A stretch of 64,000 nt of DNA from Actinophytocola xanthii (lineage in GTDB: Bacteria; Actinomycetota; Actinomycetes; Mycobacteriales; Pseudonocardiaceae), in assembly GCF_001921205.1 (NCBI RefSeq), contig NZ_MSIE01000027.1:1-64000 (forward strand). Reading direction: 5' to 3'. The notes below the pieces were generated by a model. It did no database searches, was not told where the DNA came from, and was given only the letters and a program-made list of their open reading frames with translations. Positions 6,118 through 15,294 of this stretch are shown in pieces; within the stretch, counting starts at the first letter, position 1, and the number at the start of each line of letters is the position of its first letter. The position numbers and the translations under genes are program-made.

Positions 6118-7688
6118 CACATCAGACGCGGGCGGAGCGGATGCGGGTGCCGCTGGCGATCGACGTCGTCACCGTAACTGCCGAGAAGCACGGGGTGTGC
6201 GTGCGGCCGTTCACGATGGAGGTCGGGGACCTGGACACGGGGGAGCTGCGGCATGTCGCGGTGCCGTGTGGGTCCACGGTGGAATCGCAGTGTGGGCCCT
6301 GTGCTCGGAAGGCCCGGGCGTTGCGGATCGTGCAGTGCCGGGAGGGCTGGCACCTGGCGGAGGAGCCGGACTTCACGCCGGAGTCGCCGAGTGAGGATCA
6401 CAAGGCTTTGCTGGCGCTGCGGGCGGACCTGGTGGCCGCTTATCGGCAGGCTGAGGGCTCCGAGGTGGACGAGCTGCGGGAGGAGATTCGCTCGGTCGAT
6501 GAGGAGCTTCGGCAACTCGGGATGCGTGGTCGGCTCCCGTCGCCCGAGCTGCCCGAGAAGGCGTCGCCGAAGCGGTCGACGAGGCGGCGGCAGGATGCGC
6601 CGGATCTGCCTCGGAAGCGGGTGGAGCGGCGGACCTTGGGGCGGGAGTTCGCGGGTCGGTTTCGGCCGTCGATGTTCTTGACGTTGACCTGTGACAGCTA
6701 CGGGCGGGTGCGGGATGACGGCACGCCGGTTGATCCGTCCACCTACGACTACCGGCGGGCGGCTCGGGACGCTGTGCACTTCGCGGCCTTGGTCGATCGG
6801 TGGTGGCAGAACCTTCGGCGCTGCGTGGGCTGGGATGTGCAGTACTTCGCGACTGTGGAGCCGCAGAAGCGGGTGGCGCCGCATCTGCACGCGGCGATCC
6901 GCGGTTCCGTCCCGCACGAGCTGCTTCGGGCGGTCACGGCTGCGACGTACCACCAGGTGTGGTGGCCGGCGCATGACGAACTCGTCTACATCGAACAGCT
7001 GCCTACGTGGGACGGGAAGCGGTTCGTCGACCCGGACACGAGGGAGCCGTTGACGAGCTGGGCTGAGGCCCTGGAAGCGGTGGAGGAGCCGGCGCACGTT
7101 GTCGCCTTTGGGCGGCAGGTGCATTCCAAGGGGATCCTCGGCGGCTCGGAAGAGGCCGGGCGGCACGTCGGCTATTTGACGAAGTACCTCACCAAGTCAA
7201 TCGGGGAGGTCGTCCAGGCGGAGAGCGAGCGGCAGCGGCGGCACCATGACCGGTTGCACGAGGAGCTGTCGGTCACGCCGTGCTCGCCGCGGTGCGCGGT
7301 GTGGCTGCTGTACGGGGTTCAGCCGCTCGGTGCGGGTGCGAAGACCACGCCGGGGCACTGCAAGGGGCGGGCTCATCGGCGGACCACGCTGGGGCTGCCT
7401 GGCAGGCGGGTGTTGGTGTCGCGGAAGTGGTCGGGCAAGAGCCTCGCCGACCACAAGGCCGATCGGCGGGCGTTCGTGCTCCAGGCCCTCGCCGACATCG
7501 GGATCGAGAAGCCAGCGGAGGAGCCTCGGCGGTTGGTCTGGCACAAGGTGCAGCCCGGTGACCCGAACGTGCCTCCCCGGGCGCACTTGCTCATGCACGC
7601 GATCGCGGAACGGATCAGATGGCGGGCCGAGTACGACAGCGCGCTACTCGCGGCCGGCGAACTTTCGGCAACTCAACCAGCGGCATAA
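6114..7688 (+). CDS. repSA: RepSA-like rolling-circle replication initiator
   Basis: The 524-residue protein matches the AICE RepSA layout: an N-terminal cysteine-containing segment (CGPCARKARALR), then FLTLTCDSYGRV, a histidine-hydrophobe-histidine motif in APHLHAAIRG (about residues 253-262) and a tyrosine-rich helix VGYLTKYLTKSI (about 350-361) that should carry the catalytic tyrosine. It would nick the element at its double-strand origin after excision. It overlaps the translocase gene by four bases and precedes xis and int, so replication, excision and transfer are in one transcript. Confidence 0.82.
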   Translation: MTHQTRAERMRVPLAIDVVTVTAEKHGVCVRPFTMEVGDLDTGELRHVAVPCGSTVESQCGPCARKARALRIVQCREGWHLAEEPDFTPESPSEDHKALLALRADLVAAYRQAEGSEVDELREEIRSVDEELRQLGMRGRLPSPELPEKASPKRSTRRRQDAPDLPRKRVERRTLGREFAGRFRPSMFLTLTCDSYGRVRDDGTPVDPSTYDYRRAARDAVHFAALVDRWWQNLRRCVGWDVQYFATVEPQKRVAPHLHAAIRGSVPHELLRAVTAATYHQVWWPAHDELVYIEQLPTWDGKRFVDPDTREPLTSWAEALEAVEEPAHVVAFGRQVHSKGILGGSEEAGRHVGYLTKYLTKSIGEVVQAESERQRRHHDRLHEELSVTPCSPRCAVWLLYGVQPLGAGAKTTPGHCKGRAHRRTTLGLPGRRVLVSRKWSGKSLADHKADRRAFVLQALADIGIEKPAEEPRRLVWHKVQPGDPNVPPRAHLLMHAIAERIRWRAEYDSALLAAGELSATQPAA

Positions 7689-7700
7689 GGGGCAGCGGGA

Positions 7701-7916
7701 ATGAAGGTCTACTACACGGTGGATGAGGCGGCCGAGTACCTCGGCACGGGTGTGCGGTTCCTGCGGCGGCTGATCGCGGAGCGGCGGATCCCGTTCCACA
7801 AGGTCGGCAAGTTCGTCCGCATCAAGATCGACGACTTGGAAGCGTTTGCGGCGGCCGGTCGGGTCGAGGCGTTCGACCGGGAAGCGGTGCGGCGACATGT
7901 TCGGCGGGCGTCGTGA
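7701..7916 (+). CDS. xis: Excisionase (Xis), MerR-like helix-turn-helix
   Basis: The 71-residue protein is a single winged-helix of the HTH_17/excisionase type: YYTVDEAAEYLGTGVRFLRRLI then IPFHKVGKFVRIKIDDLEAF. Such proteins bend attachment-site DNA and steer the integrase toward excision. It lies between rep and int, and its stop overlaps the integrase GTG, which ties their production together. Confidence 0.9.
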   Translation: MKVYYTVDEAAEYLGTGVRFLRRLIAERRIPFHKVGKFVRIKIDDLEAFAAAGRVEAFDREAVRRHVRRAS

Positions 7917-9064
7917 GCGCGCGGCGGCGATTCGGGAGAGTTCGGCAACTGCCCTCCGGACGGTGGCAGGCGCGGTACCCGGGGCCGGACGGGCTGCTGC
8001 GGACCGCTCCCGAGACCTTCGCGACGAAGGGTGACGCTGACCGGTGGTTAGCCGCGGTTGAAACCGACATCGGTCGGGGGGACTGGGCCGACCCGGAGGT
8101 GGGGCTGATCCCGCTCGGCGAGTACGCGGCGACCTGGATCGAGGAGCGGCCGAACCTGGCGGTGCGAACAGTGGAGCTGTACCGGGGTCTGCTGCGGCTG
8201 CACATCGATCCGTACATCGGACGGGTGATGCTCGCCGAATTGACCACGGCGCGTGTTCGGCGGTGGCGTAAGGAGCTGCTCGACGCGGGCGCCAGCTCGG
8301 TCACCGTCGCGAAGGCGTATCGGCTGCTCAAGGCGGTGATGAACACGGCCTACCTGGACGACCAGCTAGTGAAGGCGAACCCGTGCACGATCCGCGGGGC
8401 GGGGAAGGAGGACAGCCCGGAACGACCGATCGCCACCATCGCCCAGGCGCTCGCGGCGGCCGACGCGATCCGGCCGCGATACCGGCTGATGGTGCTGCTC
8501 GCGACGTTCGGGAGCCTGCGGTTCGCGGAGATGGTGGGGCTCCAGCGGGGTGACCTCGACCTGGACAAAGGTGTCGTCCACGTCCGGCGGCAGGCGGTGC
8601 AGACGAACTCCGGTCAGATCCTCGAGACTGATCCGAAGTCGGCGGCCGGGAAGCGGCGGGTCGTGGTGCCGGCGTTCCTGGTGCCGGAGATCGAGGCGCA
8701 CCTGAGGCAGTACGTCCGGCCGGCGAAGTCGGCGTGGGTGTTCGAGGGGCCGAAGGGTGCCCGACCGACCCGCAACAACTTTCACTCGATCTGGGCCAAA
8801 GCGAGGAACGCGGCCGGTATCCCGGACCTGCATCTGCACGACCTCCGGCACACCGGCAACACCCTCGCCGCCGAGACCGGGGCCATCCTGCGGGAGCTGA
8901 TGGAGCGGATGGGCCACGCCTCCACCCGCGCCGCGCTGATCTACCTGCACGCGAGGGAGGAGCGAGGGCACGAGATCGCGCGGGGCATCGAGAAGATGGT
9001 CAAGAAGGCACGGAAGAAGAAGGGGCACGCGGAGGGCACGACGACCGGGAAGGAGCCGGCGTGA
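7913..9064 (+). CDS. int: Tyrosine site-specific integrase
   Basis: The 383-residue enzyme has an N-terminal arm-binding segment, a core-binding domain (about 65-165) and a catalytic domain with the expected residues: R203 in GSLRFAE, K242, H309-x-x-R312 in HDLRH, H335 in GHAS and nucleophile Y344 in IYLHA. It ends with a lysine-rich tail. The GTG start lies within the xis stop. It is oriented toward the tRNA-Gly gene whose 3' end starts 50 bases downstream, so it most likely recombines attP with that tRNA. All catalytic residues are present, so the enzyme looks functional. Confidence 0.93.
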   Translation: MSARRRFGRVRQLPSGRWQARYPGPDGLLRTAPETFATKGDADRWLAAVETDIGRGDWADPEVGLIPLGEYAATWIEERPNLAVRTVELYRGLLRLHIDPYIGRVMLAELTTARVRRWRKELLDAGASSVTVAKAYRLLKAVMNTAYLDDQLVKANPCTIRGAGKEDSPERPIATIAQALAAADAIRPRYRLMVLLATFGSLRFAEMVGLQRGDLDLDKGVVHVRRQAVQTNSGQILETDPKSAAGKRRVVVPAFLVPEIEAHLRQYVRPAKSAWVFEGPKGARPTRNNFHSIWAKARNAAGIPDLHLHDLRHTGNTLAAETGAILRELMERMGHASTRAALIYLHAREERGHEIARGIEKMVKKARKKKGHAEGTTTGKEPA

Positions 9065-9113
9065 TGTCCACAGGAGCCGGCCGACGAGCCGCTGACCTGC
9101 GAGGGAAGAAGAG

Positions 9114-9160
9114 AGCGGGTGACGGGAATCGAACCCGCATGACCAGCTTGGAAGGCTGGG
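9114..9160 (-). other. Probable attachment site (att) within the tRNA-Gly 3' half
   Basis: AICEs of this class recombine within the anticodon-to-3'-end part of a tRNA gene and restore it on insertion. The integrase gene ends at 9064, facing the tRNA 3' end at 9114. The exact core cannot be defined because the other copy is not in the window. Confidence 0.55.
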
Positions 9161-9184
9161 GCTCTGCCATTGAGCTACACCCGC
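9114..9184 (-). tRNA. tRNA-Gly (anticodon TCC)
   Basis: The minus strand folds into a complete cloverleaf of 71 bases: acceptor GCGGGTG pairs with CACCCGC, the anticodon stem CCAGC/GCTGG encloses CTTCCAA, and the T arm has GGTTCGATTCC. The discriminator base is T and CCA is not encoded. It is the likely integration target of the AICE. Confidence 0.93.
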
Positions 9185-9267
9185 GTGCGGCCCGAGGGGG
9201 CGTCCGCCGAAACAGCCTAGCGTGTCGCGATAGGGTGGTGGTGTGTCCCCCGTCCTCGCGGGGGCGG

Positions 9268-9341
9268 CGGGCTGTGGCGCAGCTTGGTAGCGCATTCGCT
9301 TTGGGAGCGAAGGGTCGCAGGTTCAAATCCTGTCAGCCCGA
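9268..9341 (+). tRNA. tRNA-Pro (anticodon TGG)
   Basis: A 74-base cloverleaf: acceptor CGGGCTG pairs with CAGCCCG, anticodon stem TTCGC/GCGAA encloses TTTGGGA, T arm GCAGG/CCTGT with TTCAAAT. Discriminator A is followed by an encoded CCA at 9342-9344. It lies head-to-head with tRNA-Gly. Confidence 0.94.
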
Positions 9342-9400
9342 CCAGTGGGGAGACCATCCAACGGGTCAACCCCGACGTGCCCGCGACCTCTCCAGTTCCA

Positions 9401-9406
9401 TAGACT
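9401..9406 (+). promoter_or_regulatory. Probable -10 element for tig
   Basis: TAGACT matches the actinobacterial -10 consensus TAnnnT and lies about 65 bases before the tig start, leaving a leader with an AGGAG site at 9461-9465. Confidence 0.4.
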
Positions 9407-9471
9407 CGACCGGACCCCGTGGCTCAGGTCGGCCCGGGTGTCCCAGGTCAAACCAGCCCGAGGAGATCACG

Positions 9472-10842
9472 TTGAAGAGCACCGTCGAGCAGCTGAGCCC
9501 GACACGGGTCCGGATCAACGTCGAGGTGCCGTTCGACGAGCTCAAGCCCAACTTCGACCGCGCCTACAAGAAGATCGCCAGCCAGGTGCGCATCCCCGGC
9601 TTCCGGCCCGGCAAGGCCCCCGCCCGCGTCATCGAGCAGCGCATCGGGCGCGCCCCCATCCTCGACGAGGTCGTCAACGAGGCCATCCCCGCCAAGTACA
9701 TGGAGGTCCTCTCCGCCGAGGAGGTCCGCGCCCTCGGGCGGCCCGAGTTCGAGGTGACCAAGATCGAGGACGGGGACCACCTCGCGTTCACCGCCGAGGT
9801 CGATGTCCGCCCGGAGATCACCGTCCCCGCCTTCGGGGAGCTCTCCGTCACCGTCGACGACATCGAGCTCGGCGACGACGAGGTGGACGAGCAGCTCAAC
9901 GAGCTCCGGGCCCGCTTCGGCACCCTCACCGGCGTCGAGCGCCCCGCCGAGAACGGTGACTTCGTCTCCATCGACCTCACCGCCTCCGTCGACGGCGAGG
10001 AGGTCGAGGACGCCAAGACCTCCGGCCTCTCCTACGAGGTCGGCTCCGGCGAGATGATCGAGGGCATCGACGAGGCCATCATCGGCACCTCCGCCGGCGA
10101 GTCCAGGACCTTCACCACCAAGCTCGTCGCCGGTGAGCACGCCGGGCGCGACGCCGAGGTCGTCGTCACGGTCCGCAGCGTCAAGGTCCGCGAGCTGCCC
10201 GAGCCCGACGACGAGTTCGCCCAGCTCGCCAGCGAGTTCGACACGATCGAGGAGCTCCGCGGCGACCTGCGCGAGCGCCTCACCCGCGTCAAGCGCATGC
10301 AGCAGGGCGTGCAGGCCCGCGACAAGGTCCTCGACGCCCTCCTCGACAGCACCGAGGTCCCCCTCCCCGAGCGCGTCGTCGAGTCCGAGATCGAGGTCCG
10401 CCAGCACGACGCCGTGCACACCTTCGACCACGACGACGACCGCCTCAACGAGTTCCTCACCGCCCAGGGCAAGACCCGCGAGGAGTTCGACGCCGACGTG
10501 CGCGAGGAGGCCGAGAAGGCCGTCAAGACCCAGCTCGTCCTCGACCAGATCGCCGACGCCGAGAACGTCACCGTCGACGACAACGAGCTCACCGAGCGGA
10601 TCATCTACCAGGCTCAGCGCTTCGGTGTCAGCCCCGACGAGTACGTCCAGCGTGCCCAGCAGTCCGGCCAGCTCGGCGCCATCTTCGCCGACGTCCGCCG
10701 CGGCAAGGCGCTGGCCTCGGTGGTCCGCCTGGCCACCGTCACCGACGCCTCCGGCAACACCGTCGACCTCGAGGAGCTGTTCGGCCCCCGCGAGCAGGCC
10801 ACCCCGGAGCAGGCCGCCGAACCCGCGACGGCGGACCAGTGA
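9472..10842 (+). CDS. tig: Trigger factor, ribosome-associated chaperone and peptidyl-prolyl isomerase
   Basis: The start is TTG 9472, six bases after AGGAG at 9461-9465; the reading frame is open much further upstream through the tRNA genes, but those parts are not protein. The 456-residue protein has the ribosome-binding N domain with the signature GFRPGKAP near residue 43, an FKBP-type isomerase domain in the middle ([17 protein letters not shown]) and a long helical C domain. It cradles nascent chains at the exit tunnel. The location just before clpP1-clpP2-clpX is the classical tig-clp arrangement. Confidence 0.95.
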   Translation: MKSTVEQLSPTRVRINVEVPFDELKPNFDRAYKKIASQVRIPGFRPGKAPARVIEQRIGRAPILDEVVNEAIPAKYMEVLSAEEVRALGRPEFEVTKIEDGDHLAFTAEVDVRPEITVPAFGELSVTVDDIELGDDEVDEQLNELRARFGTLTGVERPAENGDFVSIDLTASVDGEEVEDAKTSGLSYEVGSGEMIEGIDEAIIGTSAGESRTFTTKLVAGEHAGRDAEVVVTVRSVKVRELPEPDDEFAQLASEFDTIEELRGDLRERLTRVKRMQQGVQARDKVLDALLDSTEVPLPERVVESEIEVRQHDAVHTFDHDDDRLNEFLTAQGKTREEFDADVREEAEKAVKTQLVLDQIADAENVTVDDNELTERIIYQAQRFGVSPDEYVQRAQQSGQLGAIFADVRRGKALASVVRLATVTDASGNTVDLEELFGPREQATPEQAAEPATADQ

Positions 10843-10894
10843 CGCTCTGAGCGAACTTGAGCATTCCTGGGCATGCCCCGACCCCCGGCTTCGT

Positions 10895-10900
10895 TACTGT
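10895..10900 (+). promoter_or_regulatory. Probable -10 element before clpP1
   Basis: TACTGT fits TAnnnT and is followed five bases later by an ATG that opens a 15-codon frame, so the transcript may be leaderless for that peptide and carry clpP1 about 65 bases further on. Confidence 0.4.
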
Positions 10901-10905
10901 CGGAC

Positions 10906-10953
10906 ATGAGACAGATCAAGGTCATCTCCAGCGCCGTCGCGGTGCCGGAGTGA
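10906..10953 (+). CDS. Possible 15-residue leader peptide upstream of clpP1
   Basis: An ATG placed five bases after a good -10 element opens a complete short frame ([15 protein letters not shown]) that stops 19 bases before the clpP1 GTG. Leaderless short frames of this kind often act as regulatory leader peptides in actinobacteria. Coding is not proven, and the frame is too short to judge by codon bias. Confidence 0.35.
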   Translation: MRQIKVISSAVAVPE

Positions 10954-10972
10954 GCGCAGAAAGCAGGCAGAC

Positions 10973-11590
10973 GTGACGCAACCACTGCGGACGCCCGACA
11001 TGCGGTCGACGACCGCAGGCCTCACCCTCAACGACTCCGTCTACGAGCGGCTGCTCCGGGAGCGCATCGTCTTCCTCGGCTCCGAGGTCGACGACGAGAT
11101 CGCCAACCGGATCACCGCGCAGCTGCTGCTGCTGGCCGCGGAGGACCCGGAGAAGGACATCACCTTCTACATCAACTCCCCGGGCGGCTCGGTCACCGCC
11201 GGCATGGCCATCTACGACACCATGGAGCTCATCGAGCCGGACGTCGCCACCTGGGCCATGGGGCTGGCGGCCTCGATGGGCCAGTTCCTGCTCTCCTCCG
11301 GCACCCCGGGCAAGCGCTACGCCCTGCCGCACGCGCGGATCATGATGCACCAGCCGTCCGCCGGGGTCGGCGGCACCGCCTCCGACATCGCCATCCGCGC
11401 CGAGGTCTACGCCAAGTGGAAGCTCGAGATGGCGAAGATCACCGCCGAGCAGACCGGCCGCACCGTCGAGCAGATCACCGAGGACGCCGACCGCGACCGC
11501 TGGTTCACCGCCGAGGAGGCCCGTGACTACGGCTTCGTCGACCACGTGGTCACCCGCGCGAGCCAGACCCCCAACGGCAGCGGCAGCTGA
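10973..11590 (+). CDS. clpP1: ATP-dependent Clp protease proteolytic subunit 1
   Basis: This 205-residue ClpP has the handle and active-site segments of the family: [13 protein letters not shown], the nucleophile serine in GLAASMGQF, histidine in [10 protein letters not shown] and the final acidic residue in the helix following. It assembles with ClpP2 into a mixed two-ring barrel fed by ClpX or ClpC. The start is GTG 10973 with only a weak ribosome site, so translation may depend on upstream signals. clpP2 follows after 20 bases. Confidence 0.95.
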   Translation: MTQPLRTPDMRSTTAGLTLNDSVYERLLRERIVFLGSEVDDEIANRITAQLLLLAAEDPEKDITFYINSPGGSVTAGMAIYDTMELIEPDVATWAMGLAASMGQFLLSSGTPGKRYALPHARIMMHQPSAGVGGTASDIAIRAEVYAKWKLEMAKITAEQTGRTVEQITEDADRDRWFTAEEARDYGFVDHVVTRASQTPNGSGS

Positions 11591-11610
11591 CCAGCCCCGA
11601 GGAGATCACA

Positions 11611-12243
11611 GTGAGTGAGCTTCACCTCCCGCAGTCCCGGTACGTGCTGCCCTCCTTCGTGGAGCGGACCAGCTACGGGGTCAAGGAGTCCAACCCGTAC
11701 AACAAGCTGTTCGAAGAGCGGATCATCTTCGTCGGCGTGCAGATCGACGACGCGTCGGCCAACGACGTGATGGCGCAGCTGCTGTACCTGGAGTCGGTCG
11801 ACCCGGACCGCGACATCATCATGTACATCAACTCGCCCGGTGGCTCGTTCACCTCGCTGATGGCGATCTACGACACCATGCAGTTCGCCCGGCCCGACGT
11901 GCAGACCTACTGCCTCGGCCAGGCGGCCTCGGCGGCGGCCGTCCTGCTCGCGGCCGGCACCCCCGGCAAGCGCTTCGCCCTGCCCAACGCCCGCGTGCTG
12001 ATCCACCAGCCCGCCATGGAGGGCGTCTACGGACAGGTCTCCGACCTGGAGATCCAGGCCAACGAGATCCAGCGCGTTCGCCGGCTCATGGAGTCCACGC
12101 TGTCCCGGCACACCAGCCGGTCGGCCGAGCAGATCCGCAAGGACATCGAGCGGGACAAGATCCTCACCGCCGACGAGGCCAAGGACTACGGCATCGTCGA
12201 CGAGGTGTTGTCCTACCGGAAGCTCTCTGCTACCAAGCCGTGA
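11611..12243 (+). CDS. clpP2: ATP-dependent Clp protease proteolytic subunit 2
   Basis: The 210-residue subunit has [12 protein letters not shown], the nucleophile serine in [10 protein letters not shown] and histidine in [10 protein letters not shown]. The N-terminal extension ([18 protein letters not shown]) is typical of actinobacterial ClpP2 and is usually processed. It starts at GTG 11611, shortly after a GAGGAG site. Together with ClpP1 it forms the essential heteromeric protease. A strong hairpin follows its stop. Confidence 0.95.
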   Translation: MSELHLPQSRYVLPSFVERTSYGVKESNPYNKLFEERIIFVGVQIDDASANDVMAQLLYLESVDPDRDIIMYINSPGGSFTSLMAIYDTMQFARPDVQTYCLGQAASAAAVLLAAGTPGKRFALPNARVLIHQPAMEGVYGQVSDLEIQANEIQRVRRLMESTLSRHTSRSAEQIRKDIERDKILTADEAKDYGIVDEVLSYRKLSATKP

Positions 12244-12266
12244 GCCAACGCACCACTCCCGGCGGC

Positions 12267-12300
12267 AGGTGGCCCCGGACCCGGGGAAACGGGGCCACCT
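12267..12300 (+). terminator. Terminator of the tig-clpP operon
   Basis: AGGTGGCCCC at 12267-12276 pairs perfectly with 12291-12300 across a 14-base loop, starting 23 bases after the clpP2 stop. No U-tract follows, as usual in GC-rich actinobacteria. Confidence 0.6.
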
Positions 12301-12491
12301 GATCGGCCGAATCCGACAACTCGACGGGTAGGTTCTCCCACTGAGTGGGGGTTGGCAGGTACCGTCGAAGGCAACAGGCACTCGACCGGGCCTGGAGCGC
12401 GGTGGGCAACACTGGCACTCGAGGCCCGATCCAGAAGCCACACATCCAGACGTGCCCACGGGTACGTCGGAGGGGACAGAGGTCAGCGGTC

Positions 12492-13793
12492 ATGGCGCGT
12501 ATCGGTGACGGCGGGGACCTGTTGAAGTGCTCTTTCTGCGGAAAGAGCCAGAAGCAGGTGAAGAAACTCATCGCCGGCCCCGGCGTGTACATCTGCGACG
12601 AATGTATCGACCTCTGTAACGAGATCATCGAGGAGGAGCTCGCCGAGGCCGGCGACGTCAAGCTCGACGAGCTGCCCAAGCCGGCCGAGATCGACGACTT
12701 CCTCGACCAGTACGTGATTGGCCAGGACGAGGCCAAGCGAACCCTCGCCGTCGCCGTCTACAACCACTACAAGCGCATCCAGGCCGGTGACCGGGCCCGC
12801 CCCGAGGGCCGTGAGGGCCGCGACTCCCGCGAGGAGACCGTCGAGCTGGCCAAGTCCAACATCCTGTTGCTGGGTCCGACGGGGTGTGGGAAGACGTATC
12901 TGGCGCAGACGTTGGCGAAGTTGTTGAACGTTCCGTTCGCGATCGCGGATGCGACGGCGCTGACGGAGGCGGGGTATGTGGGTGAGGATGTGGAGAACAT
13001 CCTGTTGAAGTTGATCCAGGCCGCTGATTATGACGTGAAGCGGGCGGAGACGGGGATCATCTATATCGACGAGGTGGACAAGATCGCGCGGAAGTCGGAG
13101 AATCCGTCGATCACGCGAGATGTGTCGGGTGAGGGTGTTCAGCAGGCGTTGTTGAAGATTCTGGAGGGGACGACGGCGTCGGTGCCGCCGCAGGGTGGTC
13201 GCAAGCACCCGCACCAGGAGTTCATCCAGATCGACACGACCAACGTCCTGTTCATCGTCGCCGGCGCGTTCGCGGGCCTCGAGAAGATCATCCAGGACCG
13301 GATCGGTAAGCGCGGCCTCGGCTTCGGCGCCGAGATCCGCTCGAAGGCCGAGATCGACACCGCCGACTTCTTCGCCGACACGATGCCCGAGGATCTGATC
13401 AAGTTCGGGCTGATCCCCGAGTTCATCGGCCGCCTGCCGGTCGTCGCCAGCGTGACGAACCTGGACAAGCCCTCGCTCGTGCAGATCCTCACCGCGCCGC
13501 GGAACGCCCTGGTCAAGCAGTACCAGAAGCTCTTCGAGATGGACGGCGTCGAGCTTGAGTTCACCGACACCGCCCTCGAGGCCGTCGCCGACCAGGCGAT
13601 CCTCCGCGGCACGGGCGCCCGTGGCCTGCGCGCCATCATGGAGGAGGTCCTGCAGCCGGTGATGTACGACATCCCGAGCCGCAGCGACGTCGCCAAGGTC
13701 GTCATCACCGAGCAGACGGTCCGCGAGAACGTGAACCCGACGATCGTGGCCCGCCAGCCCTCCCGCCGCGAGCGTCGCGAGAAGTCCGCCTAG
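12492..13793 (+). CDS. clpX: ClpX, AAA+ unfoldase of the Clp protease
   Basis: I start at ATG 12492, giving 433 residues, because homologues begin with the [17 protein letters not shown] segment. The protein has the N-terminal zinc-binding domain (C13, C16, C35, C38), Walker A GPTGCGKT near residue 129, Walker [11 protein letters not shown] and the C-terminal small domain with [11 protein letters not shown]. The IGF-type ClpP-docking loop region is represented by [12 protein letters not shown]. It recognises tagged substrates and threads them into ClpP1P2. Codon choice changes sharply between about 12865 and 13200 (TTG leucine, TAT tyrosine, ACG, GCG, GGG) compared with both flanks, although the protein sequence there is fully conserved. 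Confidence 0.96.
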   Translation: MARIGDGGDLLKCSFCGKSQKQVKKLIAGPGVYICDECIDLCNEIIEEELAEAGDVKLDELPKPAEIDDFLDQYVIGQDEAKRTLAVAVYNHYKRIQAGDRARPEGREGRDSREETVELAKSNILLLGPTGCGKTYLAQTLAKLLNVPFAIADATALTEAGYVGEDVENILLKLIQAADYDVKRAETGIIYIDEVDKIARKSENPSITRDVSGEGVQQALLKILEGTTASVPPQGGRKHPHQEFIQIDTTNVLFIVAGAFAGLEKIIQDRIGKRGLGFGAEIRSKAEIDTADFFADTMPEDLIKFGLIPEFIGRLPVVASVTNLDKPSLVQILTAPRNALVKQYQKLFEMDGVELEFTDTALEAVADQAILRGTGARGLRAIMEEVLQPVMYDIPSRSDVAKVVITEQTVRENVNPTIVARQPSRRERREKSA

Positions 13794-13807
13794 CCACCCG
13801 CCGGGCA

Positions 13808-14398
13808 ATGCCGCCCTACGTGCTGCTCCTGCACGGCCACACCGTCGCCGGGCCCGAGCACTGGCAGAGCTGGCTCGCGGGTGAGCTCGCGAACGCCGGC
13901 GGAGTCGTCGACGTCCCGCAGCTGACCGACCCCGACCGACCCGACCTCGACGTCTGGCTGGCCGAGCTGTGCCACCACCTCGAGGCCGCCCCTCGCGACG
14001 GTGAGCGGGTCCTGCTCGCGCACTCCTGCGGCGCCCTGCTCTGGTTGCACCACGCCGCCCGGCTCGCCGACGACCGCGACGACCTGCGCTTCGACCGGGT
14101 CCTGCTGGTCGCACCGCCCGGGCCTCGCTGGACCCACCCCGACGTGCACGACTTCTCACCCGGGCCGCTGGACGCCGCCGGTGTGCGGCGTGCGGCGGGA
14201 TGGACGCAGGTGGTCGTCGGGGACGACGACGGGGCGTGCTCGGTGAACGAGGCCGTGGAGATGGCGGCAGGGCTCAAGGTGGACCTCGACGTCGTCCCCG
14301 GCGGTGGGCACCTCGACCCGGCCGCCGGCTACGGACCCTGGCCGGCCGTCCGGGACTGGGTGGCGGACCGGCACGTCAGGATGGTCAGCAACCGGTGA
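13808..14398 (+). CDS. RBBP9/YdeN-type serine hydrolase
   Basis: The 196-residue alpha/beta hydrolase starts with [17 protein letters not shown], has the nucleophile elbow in [12 protein letters not shown] and a C-terminal [15 protein letters not shown] that supplies the histidine. This is the compact RBBP9/YdeN family; natural substrates are poorly known. It follows clpX after 14 bases on the same strand and its 3' end overlaps the convergent fdhD gene by 14 bases. Co-transcription with clpX is likely. Confidence 0.8.
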   Translation: MPPYVLLLHGHTVAGPEHWQSWLAGELANAGGVVDVPQLTDPDRPDLDVWLAELCHHLEAAPRDGERVLLAHSCGALLWLHHAARLADDRDDLRFDRVLLVAPPGPRWTHPDVHDFSPGPLDAAGVRRAAGWTQVVVGDDDGACSVNEAVEMAAGLKVDLDVVPGGGHLDPAAGYGPWPAVRDWVADRHVRMVSNR

Positions 14399-15212
14399 TC
14401 CGCTCCGCGTGGGTGTAGACGTTCATGCTCGACCCGCGTAGGAACCCGACCAGCGTGATCCCCTGCTCCTCGGCCAGCTCCGCGGCCAGCGAGGACGGCG
14501 CCGACACCGCCGCGAGAACCGGTATGCCGGCCATCGCCGCCTTCTGCACCAGCTCGAAGGACGCCCGGCCGGACACCATCAGCACCGATCCGGCCAGCGG
14601 CACGCGGCCCTCCAGCAGGGCCCAGCCGGTCGCCTTGTCCACGGCGTTGTGCCGGCCCACGTCCTCCCGCACGACCAGCGGCTCGCCCTCGGTGGTGAAC
14701 ACGCCGGCGGCGTGCAGCCCGCCGGTCGAGGAGAACACCCGCTGCCGCTCCCGCAGCAGGTCGGGCAGGGCGGTCAGCGTCTCCGGGGACACCACGCACC
14801 CGTCCGCCGCGGGGGAGAACCGCGTCTTCAGCTTCACCGCGTCGAGCGCCGCCTTGCCGCACACCCCACAGGACGAGGTCGTGTAGAAGTTGCGCTCGAC
14901 GCCCGTGTCCGGGGGTTCGACCCCGGGCGCGAGGGCCACGTCGAGCACGTTGTAGGTGTTGCGACCCTCCTCGTCCACCCCGTCGCAGTAGCGCGCGGTG
15001 ACCACATCGGCCGCGGCGCCGATCACGCCCTCGGTCAGCAGGAACCCGTGTGCGAGCTCCACGTCGTGACCGGGGGTGCGCATGGTGACCGCGAGGGCCC
15101 GCCCATCGACCCGGAGCTCCAGCGGCTCCTCCGCGGCGAGGCTGTCCTGCCGACGGCGGGTGGTGCCCTCCGCGAACCGCAGCACTGGCCGACGAACTGT
15201 CACCCTTCCCAT
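14385..15212 (-). CDS. fdhD: FdhD, sulfurtransferase for formate dehydrogenase
   Basis: The 275-residue protein has the family hallmark CGVCGK (C115 and C118), the segment [18 protein letters not shown] and [18 protein letters not shown]. FdhD passes sulfur from a cysteine desulfurase to the Mo-bis-MGD cofactor of formate dehydrogenases. No formate dehydrogenase gene is within the window, so its client is elsewhere. It is divergent from the ArsR-type regulator, and the 82-base gap between them holds a strong palindrome that could control both. Confidence 0.94.
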   Translation of the reverse strand: MGRVTVRRPVLRFAEGTTRRRQDSLAAEEPLELRVDGRALAVTMRTPGHDVELAHGFLLTEGVIGAAADVVTARYCDGVDEEGRNTYNVLDVALAPGVEPPDTGVERNFYTTSSCGVCGKAALDAVKLKTRFSPAADGCVVSPETLTALPDLLRERQRVFSSTGGLHAAGVFTTEGEPLVVREDVGRHNAVDKATGWALLEGRVPLAGSVLMVSGRASFELVQKAAMAGIPVLAAVSAPSSLAAELAEEQGITLVGFLRGSSMNVYTHAERITGC

Positions 15213-15242
15213 GCATACAGCCTACACGCCCATAACAAGGAA

Positions 15243-15281
15243 CCTTTAGCAAGAACTCTTGCTAAAGGGTTGTTGCTAAAG
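15243..15281. promoter_or_regulatory. Operator-like inverted repeat between fdhD and the ArsR-type gene
   Basis: CCTTTAGCAAG at 15243-15253 and its perfect complement at 15258-15268 flank four bases, and a third half-site TTGCTAAAG follows at 15273-15281. The region is AT-rich against its surroundings and overlaps the expected -35 region of the regulator promoter (-10 at 15283-15288). Autoregulation by the ArsR-type protein is the simplest reading. Confidence 0.6.
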
Positions 15282-15282
15282 A

Positions 15283-15288
15283 TAGGTT
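15283..15288 (+). promoter_or_regulatory. -10 element, leaderless start of the ArsR-type gene
   Basis: TAGGTT is six bases before ATG 15295 and no Shine-Dalgarno sequence is present, so the transcript should begin at or next to the start codon. Confidence 0.5.
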
Positions 15289-15294
15289 GATCCC

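Larger units (their letters stand above)
1..9113. mobile_element. Right-hand part of a pSAM2-type integrative and conjugative element (AICE), left end outside window
   Basis: The stretch carries the full set of AICE modules in one block: integrase, excisionase and RepSA-like initiator next to the chromosome junction, a single FtsK/TraB-type translocase for double-stranded DNA transfer, a Pra-like activator, a GntR/UTRA repressor and a Nudix protein. The integrase gene ends 50 bases from the 3' end of a tRNA-Gly gene, the usual docking site for these elements. I found no second copy of the tRNA 3' end to the left, so the element continues past base 1. The AT-rich 1-670 segment may be cargo. 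Module identity is high confidence; the left limit is unknown. Confidence 0.85.

Noticed and set aside
8734-9471. Long open frame running from the integrase through both tRNA genes into tig
   Set aside because: The part before 9472 is out of the integrase frame, passes through tRNA genes and has no family features; it is a GC-bias artefact. tig begins at TTG 9472 after AGGAG.
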